A DNA stretch of 64,000 bases from the NCBI GenBank assembly GCA_965204705.1, contig OZ242006.1:5270001-5334000 (forward strand), read 5' to 3'. The position numbers and the translations under genes were made by a program. This document shows positions 53,438 through 62,304 of this stretch, in pieces (within the stretch, counting starts at the first letter, position 1; each line of letters begins with the position of its first letter). The stretch comes from Bin5 sp965204705 (lineage in GTDB: Bacteria > Chloroflexota > Anaerolineae > Caldilineales > Caldilineaceae). The notes beneath the pieces are model-generated. The model was not told where the DNA came from. It saw nothing but the letters and a program-made list of their open reading frames with translations, and searched no databases.

Positions 53438-54555
53438 TGCCAGCCTACACAATCCATGACCTCACCGTCTCCGTTCTCACCCCGCTGCACATCGGCACGG
53501 GCAGGGAGCTGCTCAACGAATACGACTATGCGATCCAGGGTGGACGCACCTGGCGCCTTAACGAGAGCGCCCTGCTCGACGCCCAGGATGTGGAGGACCC
53601 CGCCCTGGTCGAAAAACTGGCCCGGACCCCGCCCGCGCAACTTCTGCGTTCGCAGGACTACCGCCCCGATAGCGGTCTCTTCCGCTATGTGCTGCGCGGC
53701 ACGCCCCGCTCAGAAGCCGCAGGCGCGCAGCTGCGCGAACAGATCAAGGACGTATTCGACCGCCCCTACCTGCCGGGCAGCAGCTTCAAGGGCGCGTTGC
53801 GCACCGCCCTGGCCTGGAACATCTGGCAACAGCGGGGCATACAGCCGGAGACGAACAAAATCGGTCGCCGCCGCCAGTGGGCGGCCCAACGCTACGAGCA
53901 GGAGATCTTTGGCCGCGATCCCAACCGCGACTTTCTGCGCGCCCTCCACGTGAGCGACAGCGCGCCCGTCGATCCGGAACGGCTCCTGATCCTGAACGCC
54001 CGCGTGATGAACCGGCGCGGCGGTCTGGCCGCGCCCATCGAAATGGAGGCAGTTGCGCCGGATACGCAGTTCCATCTCACGCTGAAAGTCGATGATGCCC
54101 TGTTTTCGGATTGGGCCGTCCACAACAGGCTGCGTCTGAACGGAGCGAATCTGCTCACTGACCTGTCGGGCGCGGTGCAGAACCACAGCCTGACCCTTGC
54201 CCGCCAGGAGCGTACCTGGTTTGCCGAAATCAACAACGCCAGGCAGGTTGCCGGCTTCTACCACCAGATTGCCAACGTCCGCCTGCCCGCGCGCCGCTTC
54301 CTGATCAGCCTGGGCTGGGGCACCGGCTGGGCGAGCAAAACCTTGGGCCCGCACCTGCAGCAGCACCCTGACTTTATGGAGCGTATCGTGCGCGACTTCC
54401 GCCTCGCCCGCGGCCGCCGCCAGCGGGGCGACCCTTTCCCCAAGAGCCGACGCGTCGTCGTGCAGATTGGCCGCGATCGCCAGGGACGCCCAGTGGAGAC
54501 GCCCGCTACGCCGCTGGGCTGGTGCCTGGTCGAGATGAAGGAAAGAAGCCGGTGA
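53437..54555 (+). CDS. csm5: Csm5, Cas7-like 3'-end subunit
   Basis: 372 residues. VSVLTPLHIGTGRELLNEYD is the RAMP start, YLPGSSFKGALRTALAWNIW the GSSxKG block, and FLISLGWGTGWASKTLGPHL the C-terminal glycine-rich motif specific to Csm5. It caps the crRNP at the crRNA 3' end. The start at 53437 overlaps the csm4 stop by one base and the end overlaps the csx1 start (GTGA). Confidence 0.94.
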   Translation: MPAYTIHDLTVSVLTPLHIGTGRELLNEYDYAIQGGRTWRLNESALLDAQDVEDPALVEKLARTPPAQLLRSQDYRPDSGLFRYVLRGTPRSEAAGAQLREQIKDVFDRPYLPGSSFKGALRTALAWNIWQQRGIQPETNKIGRRRQWAAQRYEQEIFGRDPNRDFLRALHVSDSAPVDPERLLILNARVMNRRGGLAAPIEMEAVAPDTQFHLTLKVDDALFSDWAVHNRLRLNGANLLTDLSGAVQNHSLTLARQERTWFAEINNARQVAGFYHQIANVRLPARRFLISLGWGTGWASKTLGPHLQQHPDFMERIVRDFRLARGRRQRGDPFPKSRRVVVQIGRDRQGRPVETPATPLGWCLVEMKERSR

Positions 54556-55802
54556 AAGCGATTACATTTCTGGGGGCGGCAGAGGCGCACGAAACTGCAT
54601 ACATCATGCCCGACGGCCGCGAACACGCAGCGCCCTATTTTGGCGTGGCCCTTGCCAGGTTCTTTCCCGATTCAGATATGAAGGTCCTGGTGACGGAAAA
54701 GGCCCGCGAAATGCATTGGGAGCGCTTTCGACGCCAGGCCGAAGATTACGTTGCTAAACTGGAAGCGGTCGGAATTCCCGACGGAGCTGATGAGAACGAG
54801 CTGTGGTCTCTGTTCCAAACGGTGGTCGATGCCGTGGCTGAGCGGGAAGAGGTGATCTTCGACATTACGCACGGCTACCGTTCCCTGCCGTTCCTTTCCC
54901 TCCTGGCGGTAGCCTATCTGCGTCAGATCAAGCAGATCGATCTGCGCGCGGTATTCTACGGCAACTTTGAGGCGCGCGACCGGTCGGTAGAACCTCAGCG
55001 CACGCCGGTAATCGATCTGAGCGACTTTGTCTCGCTCTTTGACTGGATGACCGCTGCCGACCGCTTTGTCCGTTTCGGAGATGCCACGGATCTGGCTGAA
55101 CGCCTGCGGGCGGCAAGACCGGATCAGAGTCAACGGCCGGTTTCTCTCCCGGAGGTAATTACGGCTGACATGCTGCGCAGGTCCGGGGCAGTTCAGAACC
55201 GGAGTCAACAGGCGAACCGCCTCGCCCGCGTCGCAAACTCGCTGGAAAAAGTCTCAAAAGCCCTGCGGTTGATTCGCCCAAATGAAGCGATGGATGCCAG
55301 CGCAAACCTGGAGCGCCAGCTGTCCGATCCGGTTGTAGCCTACAGCATTGAGTCCAATGCCCGGCCATTCGTCCTTCTGACTGAATCGATCAAGAAGGAG
55401 TACAAACGGCTCGCGCTCTCCTCGAATCAACAGAGAGAGCGGCCCGTATCGGCGTTGAATTATGAACGGGACATAGTCAACTGGTTGCTTGAGCACAAGC
55501 AGTATGCGCAGGCAATGGCCATCGCACGCGAATGGATCCCCAGTTGGGTGATGTGCCACTTGCAAATTTACGATTTTGCAGATCGTGATCAGCGTGACAG
55601 GGCTGTGGCTATACTCTCCGGCTCGATCAACTGCCCAATTGACCAGATCGAGGAGGCCCGGAATATCTACGAAGAGCTGCGTAAGGTTCGCAACGATCTG
55701 CTTCACGCCGGCAAGAGTAGCGACGCCCTTCGCGGACAGGAAATGGAAGAGGAAGTCATGGAGGTCTGCCCTCGACTGTCCGAGTTGAAACTTCCCGGAT
55801 AG
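54552..55802 (+). CDS. Csx1-type CARF-HEPN ribonuclease (TM1812 family)
   Basis: 416 residues from GTG 54552, which overlaps the csm5 stop. The CARF part: KAITFLGAAEAHETAYIMPD, FDITHGYRSLPFLSLLAVAY (ligand loop) and VFYGNFEARD, as in the TM1812/Csx1 family. The C-terminal helical HEPN part ends with LRKVRNDLLHAGKSSDALRG, where R380 and H385 form the Rx4H RNase site. Cyclic oligoadenylate from Cas10 should bind the CARF dimer and switch on non-specific RNA cleavage. The ring size (cA4 or cA6) cannot be read from sequence. Confidence 0.9.
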   Translation: MKAITFLGAAEAHETAYIMPDGREHAAPYFGVALARFFPDSDMKVLVTEKAREMHWERFRRQAEDYVAKLEAVGIPDGADENELWSLFQTVVDAVAEREEVIFDITHGYRSLPFLSLLAVAYLRQIKQIDLRAVFYGNFEARDRSVEPQRTPVIDLSDFVSLFDWMTAADRFVRFGDATDLAERLRAARPDQSQRPVSLPEVITADMLRRSGAVQNRSQQANRLARVANSLEKVSKALRLIRPNEAMDASANLERQLSDPVVAYSIESNARPFVLLTESIKKEYKRLALSSNQQRERPVSALNYERDIVNWLLEHKQYAQAMAIAREWIPSWVMCHLQIYDFADRDQRDRAVAILSGSINCPIDQIEEARNIYEELRKVRNDLLHAGKSSDALRGQEMEEEVMEVCPRLSELKLPG

Positions 55803-55881
55803 CTGTTGAATCCTTGCCGCCCGCCAGGCACAGCCGCGAACTGACGCCCGGCAGACGCCTGCACCTTCGGCGAGATAGACT

Positions 55882-57006
55882 ATGACACGCCATACACTGC
55901 TCTGCACAGTCGGAACAAGCCTGTTCGGCAACCTGGGCCGGTTGTCGGCGAGAACGCCTGACAATCCGCCCAACTGGCGCGCCGTCCGCCAGGCTTTTGA
56001 CAGAGGCGAATGGAACAGACTCGCCAAAGAACTGGTAACGCTGGACCCCACCGCGCGCCTCTGCGGCGCGGAGATCAACACCATCGCCGAGATTGGAAAG
56101 AAGGACCGGCTGGCGCTTGAACGCATTGTCTTCCTGGTTTCGGACACGCCTGACGGCAATAACACGGGCAGACTTCTGCAAGACTATTGCAAACAGCGCA
56201 CGGATCTTGGTTTGCGTGCGGTCGACTACCATGTGATTGAACAGTTGCAGGATGAGCGCCCCAAAGATTTCAAGCAGCATGGCCTGCGCAATCTTGTGCG
56301 CCTCGCCGGGGAATGCATCAATAAAGCGGGCGGCCCCGCCCATGTCGCGATCGACGCCACCGGCGGCTACAAGGCCCAGATCGCCATCGCCGTCCTGCTC
56401 GGGCAGGTTTTGAACATACCCGTGTCGTACAGACACGAACGCTTTTCCGAGATGATAGACTTCCCCCCGCTGCCGGTCAGTTTTGACTACGCGATCCTTG
56501 CCCGCAACGCCGATCTGCTCACCGACTTTGAGCGGGGCGAAGCGTTGTCATCGGACGATCTCGGCCCGCTTGACGATAAGTTGCGGGTCCTGCTCACAGA
56601 GGTCTCAGTCAACGGTGAATCTCTCTATGAACTCAGCCCGATTGGGCAGATCTACTTGACCGGATTTCGCATTCGCAACCCGAAACCCATTGCCCTTATC
56701 GCGGCAGAAGATCGGAAACCGCCAACCTTCAGAGATGACCACTACCCGCTCGGTTTCAGAGATTTCGTCCACAAAGTCTGTAATGACAATGCTTGGATAC
56801 GCGCCGCGAACTCCATCCCCTATGATAAGCAGAGATCGATCAAGGGGATAGGCTTTTTCGTCAGACAGGAAGGAGAAGATTTGCGGCTGATCGGAACCTT
56901 TCAGGACAAAAATAACTTCGGCGCGCGGTTCCGGCTTCACATCACCGATCAATCTCCGGACGCGCTGACATGGGCGGCCGACTTTCTCAACCGTACCTAC
57001 AGATAA
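55882..57006 (+). CDS. CARF-domain protein of the APE2256 (Cas_APE2256) family
   Basis: 374 residues. The start HTLLCTVGTSLFGNLGRL and the later VAIDATGGYKAQIAIAVLLG (ligand-binding loop) followed by PVSYRHERFSEMIDFPPLPV are the APE2256-type CARF fold. About residues 215-285 look like a winged-helix-like linker (LRVLLTEVSVNGESLYELSP). The last 95 residues (YPLGFRDFVHKVCNDNAWIR ... NFGARFRLHITDQ) form a separate alpha/beta domain with no HEPN motif. Members of this CARF family act as ring nucleases or, when fused to toxins, as cOA-activated effectors such as RelE-type Cami1. Which applies is open. Confidence 0.8.
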   Translation: MTRHTLLCTVGTSLFGNLGRLSARTPDNPPNWRAVRQAFDRGEWNRLAKELVTLDPTARLCGAEINTIAEIGKKDRLALERIVFLVSDTPDGNNTGRLLQDYCKQRTDLGLRAVDYHVIEQLQDERPKDFKQHGLRNLVRLAGECINKAGGPAHVAIDATGGYKAQIAIAVLLGQVLNIPVSYRHERFSEMIDFPPLPVSFDYAILARNADLLTDFERGEALSSDDLGPLDDKLRVLLTEVSVNGESLYELSPIGQIYLTGFRIRNPKPIALIAAEDRKPPTFRDDHYPLGFRDFVHKVCNDNAWIRAANSIPYDKQRSIKGIGFFVRQEGEDLRLIGTFQDKNNFGARFRLHITDQSPDALTWAADFLNRTYR

Positions 57007-57025
57007 ACCTTGACCGGACTGCCCC

Positions 57026-57415
57026 ATGATACTGCTCAACTTCTCCCACCCGCTCAGCCGGGAACAGCAAGCGCAGGTCGAAGCCATCGCCGGCCAGCCC
57101 GTTCTGCGCACCATCAACGCCATGCCCCACTTCGACGAACGGCAGCCGTTCGCGCCGCAGCTGGCCGCGCTGCTCGATCAGATCGAACTTTCCGCGGCGC
57201 AGTGGCAGACCGAGCCGGTCCTGGTCGTCCTCCCTGCCCTCAACTTTATCGCCGGCGCGCTGCTGGCGAACCTGCAAGGCCGCATGGGCTACTTTCCCCA
57301 TGTGGTGCGCACGCGACCGGTGGAGGGCTCCCTCCCCCGCCGCTTTGAAGTAGCCGAGATCCTGGACCTGCAAGCCCTGCGCGCGGCCGCCCGCGCAACC
57401 AGAACCAACCACTGA
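57026..57415 (+). CDS. Csx15-like small CRISPR-associated protein
   Basis: 129 residues: MILLNFSHPLSREQQAQVEA, LDQIELSAAQWQTEPVLVVL, and the C-terminal VVRTRPVEGSLPRRFEVAEI. The start and length match the Csx15 family as I remember it. It is 19 bp after the CARF gene and 8 bp before cas6. The Csx15/16/20 group has been discussed as minimal CARF-like proteins that degrade cyclic oligoadenylate, so an off-switch role is plausible. This is from memory and not testable here. Confidence 0.6.
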   Translation: MILLNFSHPLSREQQAQVEAIAGQPVLRTINAMPHFDERQPFAPQLAALLDQIELSAAQWQTEPVLVVLPALNFIAGALLANLQGRMGYFPHVVRTRPVEGSLPRRFEVAEILDLQALRAAARATRTNH

Positions 57416-57423
57416 CCACTGAC

Positions 57424-58245
57424 ATGCTGGTCTCTATCGTCGTCACAGTCGAAACCGATGCCGCAACGCTGCTCCCGCGCAACGTGGGCCGCGCCCACTA
57501 TGCAGCCACCCTGCAGCGTCTGCGCGCCGTCGCCCCGGGCCTGGTCGCAGCCATACACGACAGCGACGGCCCCAAACCCCTGACATGCTCCGACATCCTC
57601 AACGGTCGCAGCAACCGCGCGGGCACGCGCCTCGAAGCCGCCGCGCCCTACTACCTGCGCGTGACCGGCCTGACGCAAAACGCGAGCCAGGCGCTTCTGG
57701 AAGCGCTGGTCGAGAACCCGCCCGGCGCAATTGAAATCCTCGACCATCGCCTGCGCGTGACCGGGGCCACCGCGGATAGGGCCGAGCACGGCTGGGCCGG
57801 CTCGACCACCTATGAAACCCTGGCCGCGCGCCTGATGTTGCAGGGCGGCGAGTCGCTTGCCAGACAGGTGACCATGCAGTTCGCCAGCCCCACCGCCTTC
57901 AAACAGGCCGGCCGCCAGATGCCCCTGCCCTTGCCGGACCTGGTCTTCGGCAGCCTCGTCGAACGCTGGAACAGGTTCAGTCCGCTGGCGCTCAGCCCGG
58001 AAATGCGGCGCTTCGGCGCGGAGATGCTGGCGTTGACGCGCTACCGCCTGCAGAGCCGGCCCGTGACGCAGAAGAACGGCGCGCTGCGCATCGGGGGGGT
58101 GGGCACGGCCACCTACCGCGCCCTGGGGGGCGACCGCTACTGGCTGGCAACCATGCAGATGCTGGCGGAGTTCGCCCGCTACAGCGGCGTCGGCGTGCAG
58201 ACGGCAACCGGAATGGGCCAGGCCAGGCGGCTGCAAAACGACTGA
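57424..58245 (+). CDS. cas6: Cas6, crRNA-processing endoribonuclease
   Basis: 273 residues. RAMP fold with a C-terminal PF10040-type half: LALSPEMRRFGAEMLALTRY, RIGGVGTATYRALGGDRYWL and the glycine-rich loop YSGVGVQTATGMGQARRL. It cuts pre-crRNA within each repeat, usually leaving an 8-nt 5' tag, which here would be ATTGAAAC. It precedes cas1. Confidence 0.93.
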   Translation: MLVSIVVTVETDAATLLPRNVGRAHYAATLQRLRAVAPGLVAAIHDSDGPKPLTCSDILNGRSNRAGTRLEAAAPYYLRVTGLTQNASQALLEALVENPPGAIEILDHRLRVTGATADRAEHGWAGSTTYETLAARLMLQGGESLARQVTMQFASPTAFKQAGRQMPLPLPDLVFGSLVERWNRFSPLALSPEMRRFGAEMLALTRYRLQSRPVTQKNGALRIGGVGTATYRALGGDRYWLATMQMLAEFARYSGVGVQTATGMGQARRLQND

Positions 58246-58254
58246 GGTGATCCG

Positions 58255-59286
58255 ATGCGCCATCCTCTCTACCTGGTGGAGCAGGGCAGCCGGCTGACCA
58301 AACGGGGCCGGCGGCTGAACGTTGTCCACGACGACGCCGTCGTCACCCAGGTGGCCCTGGTGCAGGTGAGCCAGGTGATCCTCTTCGGCAATGTGTCCGT
58401 CACCACCCCTGCCCTGCAGCTGCTGTTGCGCGAAGGCATCGAAGTCGTGCTGCTGAGCCGCACAGGCCGCTTCTACGGCCGTCTGATCGGCGAGCAGAAC
58501 GGAAACGGCGCGCTGCGCGTGGCCCAGCTGCAGCGCAGCCAGGAACCGGACTTTGCCCTCCGGACCGCGCGCCGGTTCGTGACAGGCAAACTGCACAACC
58601 TGCGCGTCATTCTGCAGCGCTACGCCCGCCGCGCCGCCTCCGCGTCCAACCACGGGGAGGCAACCGCGTTGACGCGCGCCGTGGACGGGGTCGGCGCCAT
58701 GCTCCAACGCGTGGACGCCTGCCAGACGATCAACAGCCTTTCCGGGGTGGAGGGGCGCGGCACGGCCGCATACTTCCGCGTATGGAAGGCGCTGCTGAAA
58801 CCGCCCTGGCGTTTTGAAAGGCGCATCCGCCGGCCGCCGCCCGACCCGGTCAACGTCCTGCTGAGCTTCGGCTATACGTTGCTGACGCAGAACGTCTGGG
58901 GCGCGGTGCTCACCGCCGGGCTGGACCCCTATGTCGGCTTCCTCCATCAGCTCAACTACAACAGGCCCAGCCTCCCCCTGGACCTGGTGGAGGAGTTTCG
59001 CCCCGTGATCGTGGACTCGGTCGTTCTGCGCTGCCTCAACAACGGCATCCTCACCCCCGATCATTTCGCGCCCGGAGAGGACAGCGAACGCCCGCTGGAG
59101 TTGACCGACGCGGGCATACGTCTCTTCATACGCGAGATGGAAACGCGTTTCGACCAGGAGTTCAAGAACGTGCATACTGGGCAACGCACGACCTACCGGC
59201 GTCTCTTTCTGCACCAGGTCTATCATCTGAGCCGGATTGTAACGGGCGCGGAAGAGGGGCCGTACCGTCCGTTTCTGATCCGTTAG
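58255..59286 (+). CDS. cas1: Cas1 integrase
   Basis: 343 residues. Metal-binding residues are in place: SGVEGRGTAAYF (E166), GFLHQLNYNRPSLPLDLVEE (H231 and E246). The N-terminal beta domain begins LYLVEQGSRLTKRGRRLNVV. There is no reverse transcriptase fusion, so acquisition should be from DNA. It is encoded 11 bp before cas2. Confidence 0.97.
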   Translation: MRHPLYLVEQGSRLTKRGRRLNVVHDDAVVTQVALVQVSQVILFGNVSVTTPALQLLLREGIEVVLLSRTGRFYGRLIGEQNGNGALRVAQLQRSQEPDFALRTARRFVTGKLHNLRVILQRYARRAASASNHGEATALTRAVDGVGAMLQRVDACQTINSLSGVEGRGTAAYFRVWKALLKPPWRFERRIRRPPPDPVNVLLSFGYTLLTQNVWGAVLTAGLDPYVGFLHQLNYNRPSLPLDLVEEFRPVIVDSVVLRCLNNGILTPDHFAPGEDSERPLELTDAGIRLFIREMETRFDQEFKNVHTGQRTTYRRLFLHQVYHLSRIVTGAEEGPYRPFLIR

Positions 59287-59296
59287 GAGGCGTCCT

Positions 59297-59575
59297 ATGC
59301 TGGTGGTCGTAAGTTACGACGTGCCCGAAAACCGGCGGCGTGGTAGAATCGCGCAGGCGCTGCAGGACTTCGGCGGCGAGCGCGTGCAGCTGTCCGTTTT
59401 CGAATGTCATCTGACCGCGCGCAACTGGACGCGGCTCCGGGAGCGGCTGGCAAAGATTATTGACCCGGACGAAGACAGCGTCCGCCTCTACCATCTGTGC
59501 GATAACTGCCGGGAAAACATCCTCTTTCTGGGCTGCGCCGCGCCCAGCGCAGAGCCCGGCCTGCGCATCATCTGA
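59297..59575 (+). CDS. cas2: Cas2
   Basis: 92 residues. MLVVVSYDVPENRRRGRIAQ with the conserved Asp (D8), VQLSVFECHLTARNWTRLRE and LYHLCDNCRENILFLGCA. The dimer bridges two Cas1 dimers during spacer insertion. It is the last cas gene; the leader and array follow. Confidence 0.96.
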   Translation: MLVVVSYDVPENRRRGRIAQALQDFGGERVQLSVFECHLTARNWTRLRERLAKIIDPDEDSVRLYHLCDNCRENILFLGCAAPSAEPGLRII

Positions 59576-59770
59576 ACGGGTTTAGCGATCACCCCTCCTC
59601 TGACAGCCCTTTGGGAGGGATGTTTGGCAGGGGGTGTTCGCAGATCATGCAGGGGTCAGGGAAACAGGTGCAGGAATGGCAGAACATCGCGGTCGGTTTA
59701 GGGCCGGAGGAGAGCCAGGATCTGATATAGACTATTCGTCTACCGGCCAGCGCCCCACGAAAATTGAGCG
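59576..59770 (+). promoter_or_regulatory. CRISPR leader
   Basis: 195 bp between cas2 and the first repeat. It is placed as leader because repeats at this end are perfect, degeneration is confined to the far end, and the repeat ends in ATTGAAAC (crRNA tag) on the plus strand. Transcription and new spacers should start here. A 32-codon Cys-rich frame on the minus strand (59687-59589) lies within it and is not claimed as a gene. Confidence 0.75.
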
Positions 59771-61662
59771 GTCAGAGAAGAACGAATCCTCGAAAGGGGA
59801 TTGAAACGCTGCCCCCTGCGAACGGTCTGCCTGCTGGCATTGTCGAACGTCAGAGAAGAACGAATCCTCGAAAGGGGATTGAAACGCGTACTCTTTTGCC
59901 CAATTCTCAGGGGCGATACTGTGCGTCAGAGAAGAACGAATCCTCGAAAGGGGATTGAAACGGTATAGGATGGTATGGGGGAGACGAAAGAGCTTGGAAT
60001 GGGTCAGAGAAGAACGAATCCTCGAAAGGGGATTGAAACCGTCGCCATAGGGCCAAGGTGGGAGGCACGTCTCAACTTTGTCAGAGAAGAACGAATCCTC
60101 GAAAGGGGATTGAAACCTAACGACGCAGCTCATCACAATCTCCTTTGCTTATGGAAACAGTCAGAGAAGAACGAATCCTCGAAAGGGGATTGAAACTCAC
60201 CTTCACGCCGGCTGACACGGCTTCTCGAATCATATGCGTCAGAGAAGAACGAATCCTCGAAAGGGGATTGAAACCCAACCCATAGGCAGCGATGTTGCCG
60301 TCTATCCCATCCCGTCAGAGAAGAACGAATCCTCGAAAGGGGATTGAAACGTTTCATCAGGTTGATACAATCTGAGCCGGGGAAAGCTATGAGTCAGAGA
60401 AGAACGAATCCTCGAAAGGGGATTGAAACCTCTTACGATAATATCAATGTCTTCTGGAGACCCACGCTTTAACGTCAGAGAAGAACGAATCCTCGAAAGG
60501 GGATTGAAACTCCTGCGGAGCGTTGGCGACCTGCTTGCGGGTAATCCGGGGTCAGAGAAGAACGAATCCTCGAAAGGGGATTGAAACGGTTTGCTCGTGG
60601 TCGTAGGTTAGTGTGAGGGTGGCTTCGTCAGAGAAGAACGAATCCTCGAAAGGGGATTGAAACTACTCTAGTGGCGGGGCCGTTGCACGCATGACATTTT
60701 GTCAGAGAAGAACGAATCCTCGAAAGGGGATTGAAACGCTGCAGCTGGGCGATTATCTTGTCCGCTTCCTCCGGCGTCAACGTCAGAGAAGAACGAATCC
60801 TCGAAAGGGGATTGAAACCCATTGTGGTGCTCCTTTTATTTGTAGTAAGCGTAGAATGTCAGAGAAGAACGAATCCTCGAAAGGGGATTGAAACTGATGG
60901 GATCGTTGCCGAGATTGCCGAGAATCTGAATCTGCGTCAGAGAAGAACGAATCCTCGAAAGGGGATTGAAACGCGCTCGTTGCGGCGGTAGCCTGCGGCT
61001 TTCCCGTCTTGCGTCAGAGAAGAACGAATCCTCGAAAGGGGATTGAAACTCTTGGACAGGTGTTTCCTGAACTGCTGGTTCCGGTTGTGTCAGAGAAGAA
61101 CGAATCCTCGAAAGGGGATTGAAACTTGTCGTACTGGCGATCTCCGCAAATCAGGACAGTGGGTCAGAGAAGAACGAATCCTCGAAAGGGGATTGAAACA
61201 TTTCAGACGACCCGATGTTGTAGTCGAAGGTCTGAGTGGTCAGAGAAGAACAAATCCTCGAAAGGGGATTGAAACGTACGACTGGCGCAGGTCAAATGGC
61301 TTGCCCCCAAACTGTCAGAGAAGAACGAATCCTCGAAAGGGGATTGAAACCACTAGCAGGGCCAGTACGAAGTTGGGGTTGCCGTGAACGTCAGAGAAGA
61401 GCGAATCCTCGAAAGGGGATTGAAACCATATACCCACAACCAGTCATGTAGGACATGGCTGTGCCCGTCAGAGAAGAACGAATCCTCGAAAGGGGATTGA
61501 AACCCGGTCCACTGGCGCGAGGTAGCGACGGAGAAGCTGCAAAGTCAGAGAAGAACGAATCCTCGAAAGGGGATTGAAACCGTGAGGCTTGCTAGGGCGT
61601 TATAGAACTGGGTCCGGGTTATGCCTTCAGAGAAGAACGAATCCTCGAAAGGAGGTTGAAAC
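59771..61662 (+). CRISPR. Main type III-A CRISPR array: 25 repeats, 24 spacers
   Basis: The 37-bp repeat is GTCAGAGAAGAACGAATCCT followed by CGAAAGGGGATTGAAAC. Repeat starts are 71-82 bp apart, giving unique spacers of 37-45 nt. Repeats 1-19, 21, 23 and 24 are identical. Repeat 20 (61239) has one change (AACAAATCC) and repeat 22 (61390) another (GAGCGAATC). Repeat 25 (61626-61662) is degenerate: the first base is T and GGGGATT is changed to GGAGGTT. AATCCTC-GAAA-GGGGATT forms a hairpin with a GNRA-type loop. Orientation is plus, from the leader at 59576. Confidence 0.97.
61626..61662 (+). promoter_or_regulatory. Degenerate repeat that doubles as a ribosome-binding site
   Basis: Changes in the last repeat produce AAAGGAGGTTGAAAC directly before ATG at 61663. 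AAGGAGGT is a perfect anti-16S match, and GGAGG is 7 nt from the ATG. In normal repeats the same place reads AAAGGGGATTGAAAC. If Cas6 cuts 8 nt from the repeat end, the cut falls between GGAG and GTTGAAAC, inside the Shine-Dalgarno sequence. Confidence 0.75.
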
Positions 61663-61929
61663 ATGGCACGGCTGGCCGGTCTGGAGACGCATCTCTTGTC
61701 AAAAATGCACGGCATCGAGGAACTGACGCAACAACAGCCGGCGGACGCAAAGCTCCTAAAGACGGAGATTGACCGCCTGCATCGCAAAAATCTGCTTCTG
61801 CAGAACGAAATTAAAGGGATGAGGGAAGCGCTCGAGACATCACGAACCTTCACCTGGATATGGTTTGTAACGACTCTCCTGCTCGGCTCGATCTCGTATG
61901 CCTGGCTCGTGGATTGGATCGGCTCCTGA
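61663..61929 (+). CDS. Small coiled-coil membrane protein nested in the CRISPR array
   Basis: 88 residues, not recognised. Residues 1-60 are charged and helical with leucine heptads (LKTEIDRLHRKNLLLQNEIK), a probable coiled coil. About 63-84 form one membrane helix (FTWIWFVTTLLLGSISYAWL), so it should be tail-anchored in the inner membrane. The ATG touches the last base of repeat 25, which supplies the ribosome-binding site, and the codon use looks protein-like. Repeats resume at 62030, so the gene sits inside the array on the crRNA strand. Toxin, effector anchor or passenger are all possible. Confidence 0.7.
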   Translation: MARLAGLETHLLSKMHGIEELTQQQPADAKLLKTEIDRLHRKNLLLQNEIKGMREALETSRTFTWIWFVTTLLLGSISYAWLVDWIGS

Positions 61930-62029
61930 GCCGCCCGGCCCGGCCGCCGCAAACTGGGTGATCTGCTCCACTATGCAACTAGGCGCGTGGTCCGGTTCTT
62001 GGGGCCAGGCTCAGGGTGTCAACATGATG

Positions 62030-62304
62030 GTCAGAGAAGAGCGAATCCTCGAAAGGGGATTGAAACCGACGCCCGCAGACGTCGCAGTCAACCAAAGGGG
62101 TACTAGCGATGATGTCAGAAAAAAACGAATCCTCGTAAGGGGATTGAAACTCGGTTTCCCAAGGGTGACCACAGATCATGAAGTACTTTAACGTCAGAGA
62201 ACAGCGAATCCTCATAAGGGGATTGAAACTTAGATGCCTCCTCTATCAGAATCACGGTAACGGACAGGTCAGAGAAGAACGAATCCTCGAAAGGGGATTG
62301 AAGC
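62030..62304 (+). CRISPR. Distal array block 2: 4 variant repeats
   Basis: Repeats start at 62030, 62114, 62193 and 62268, all 37 bp, with spacers of 47, 42 and 38 nt. Variants: GAGCGAATC in the first; GAAAAAAACG and CTCGTAAGG in the second; ACAGCG and CTCATAAGG in the third; a final GAAGC in the fourth. They share orientation with the main array, from which they are separated by the 88-codon gene. Increasing divergence marks this as the old, leader-distal end. Confidence 0.92.

Noticed and set aside
61930..62029. Possible additional degenerate CRISPR repeat between the nested ORF and 62030
   Set aside because: No stretch resembling the repeat was found in these 100 bases; it is more likely the ORF's 3' flank.
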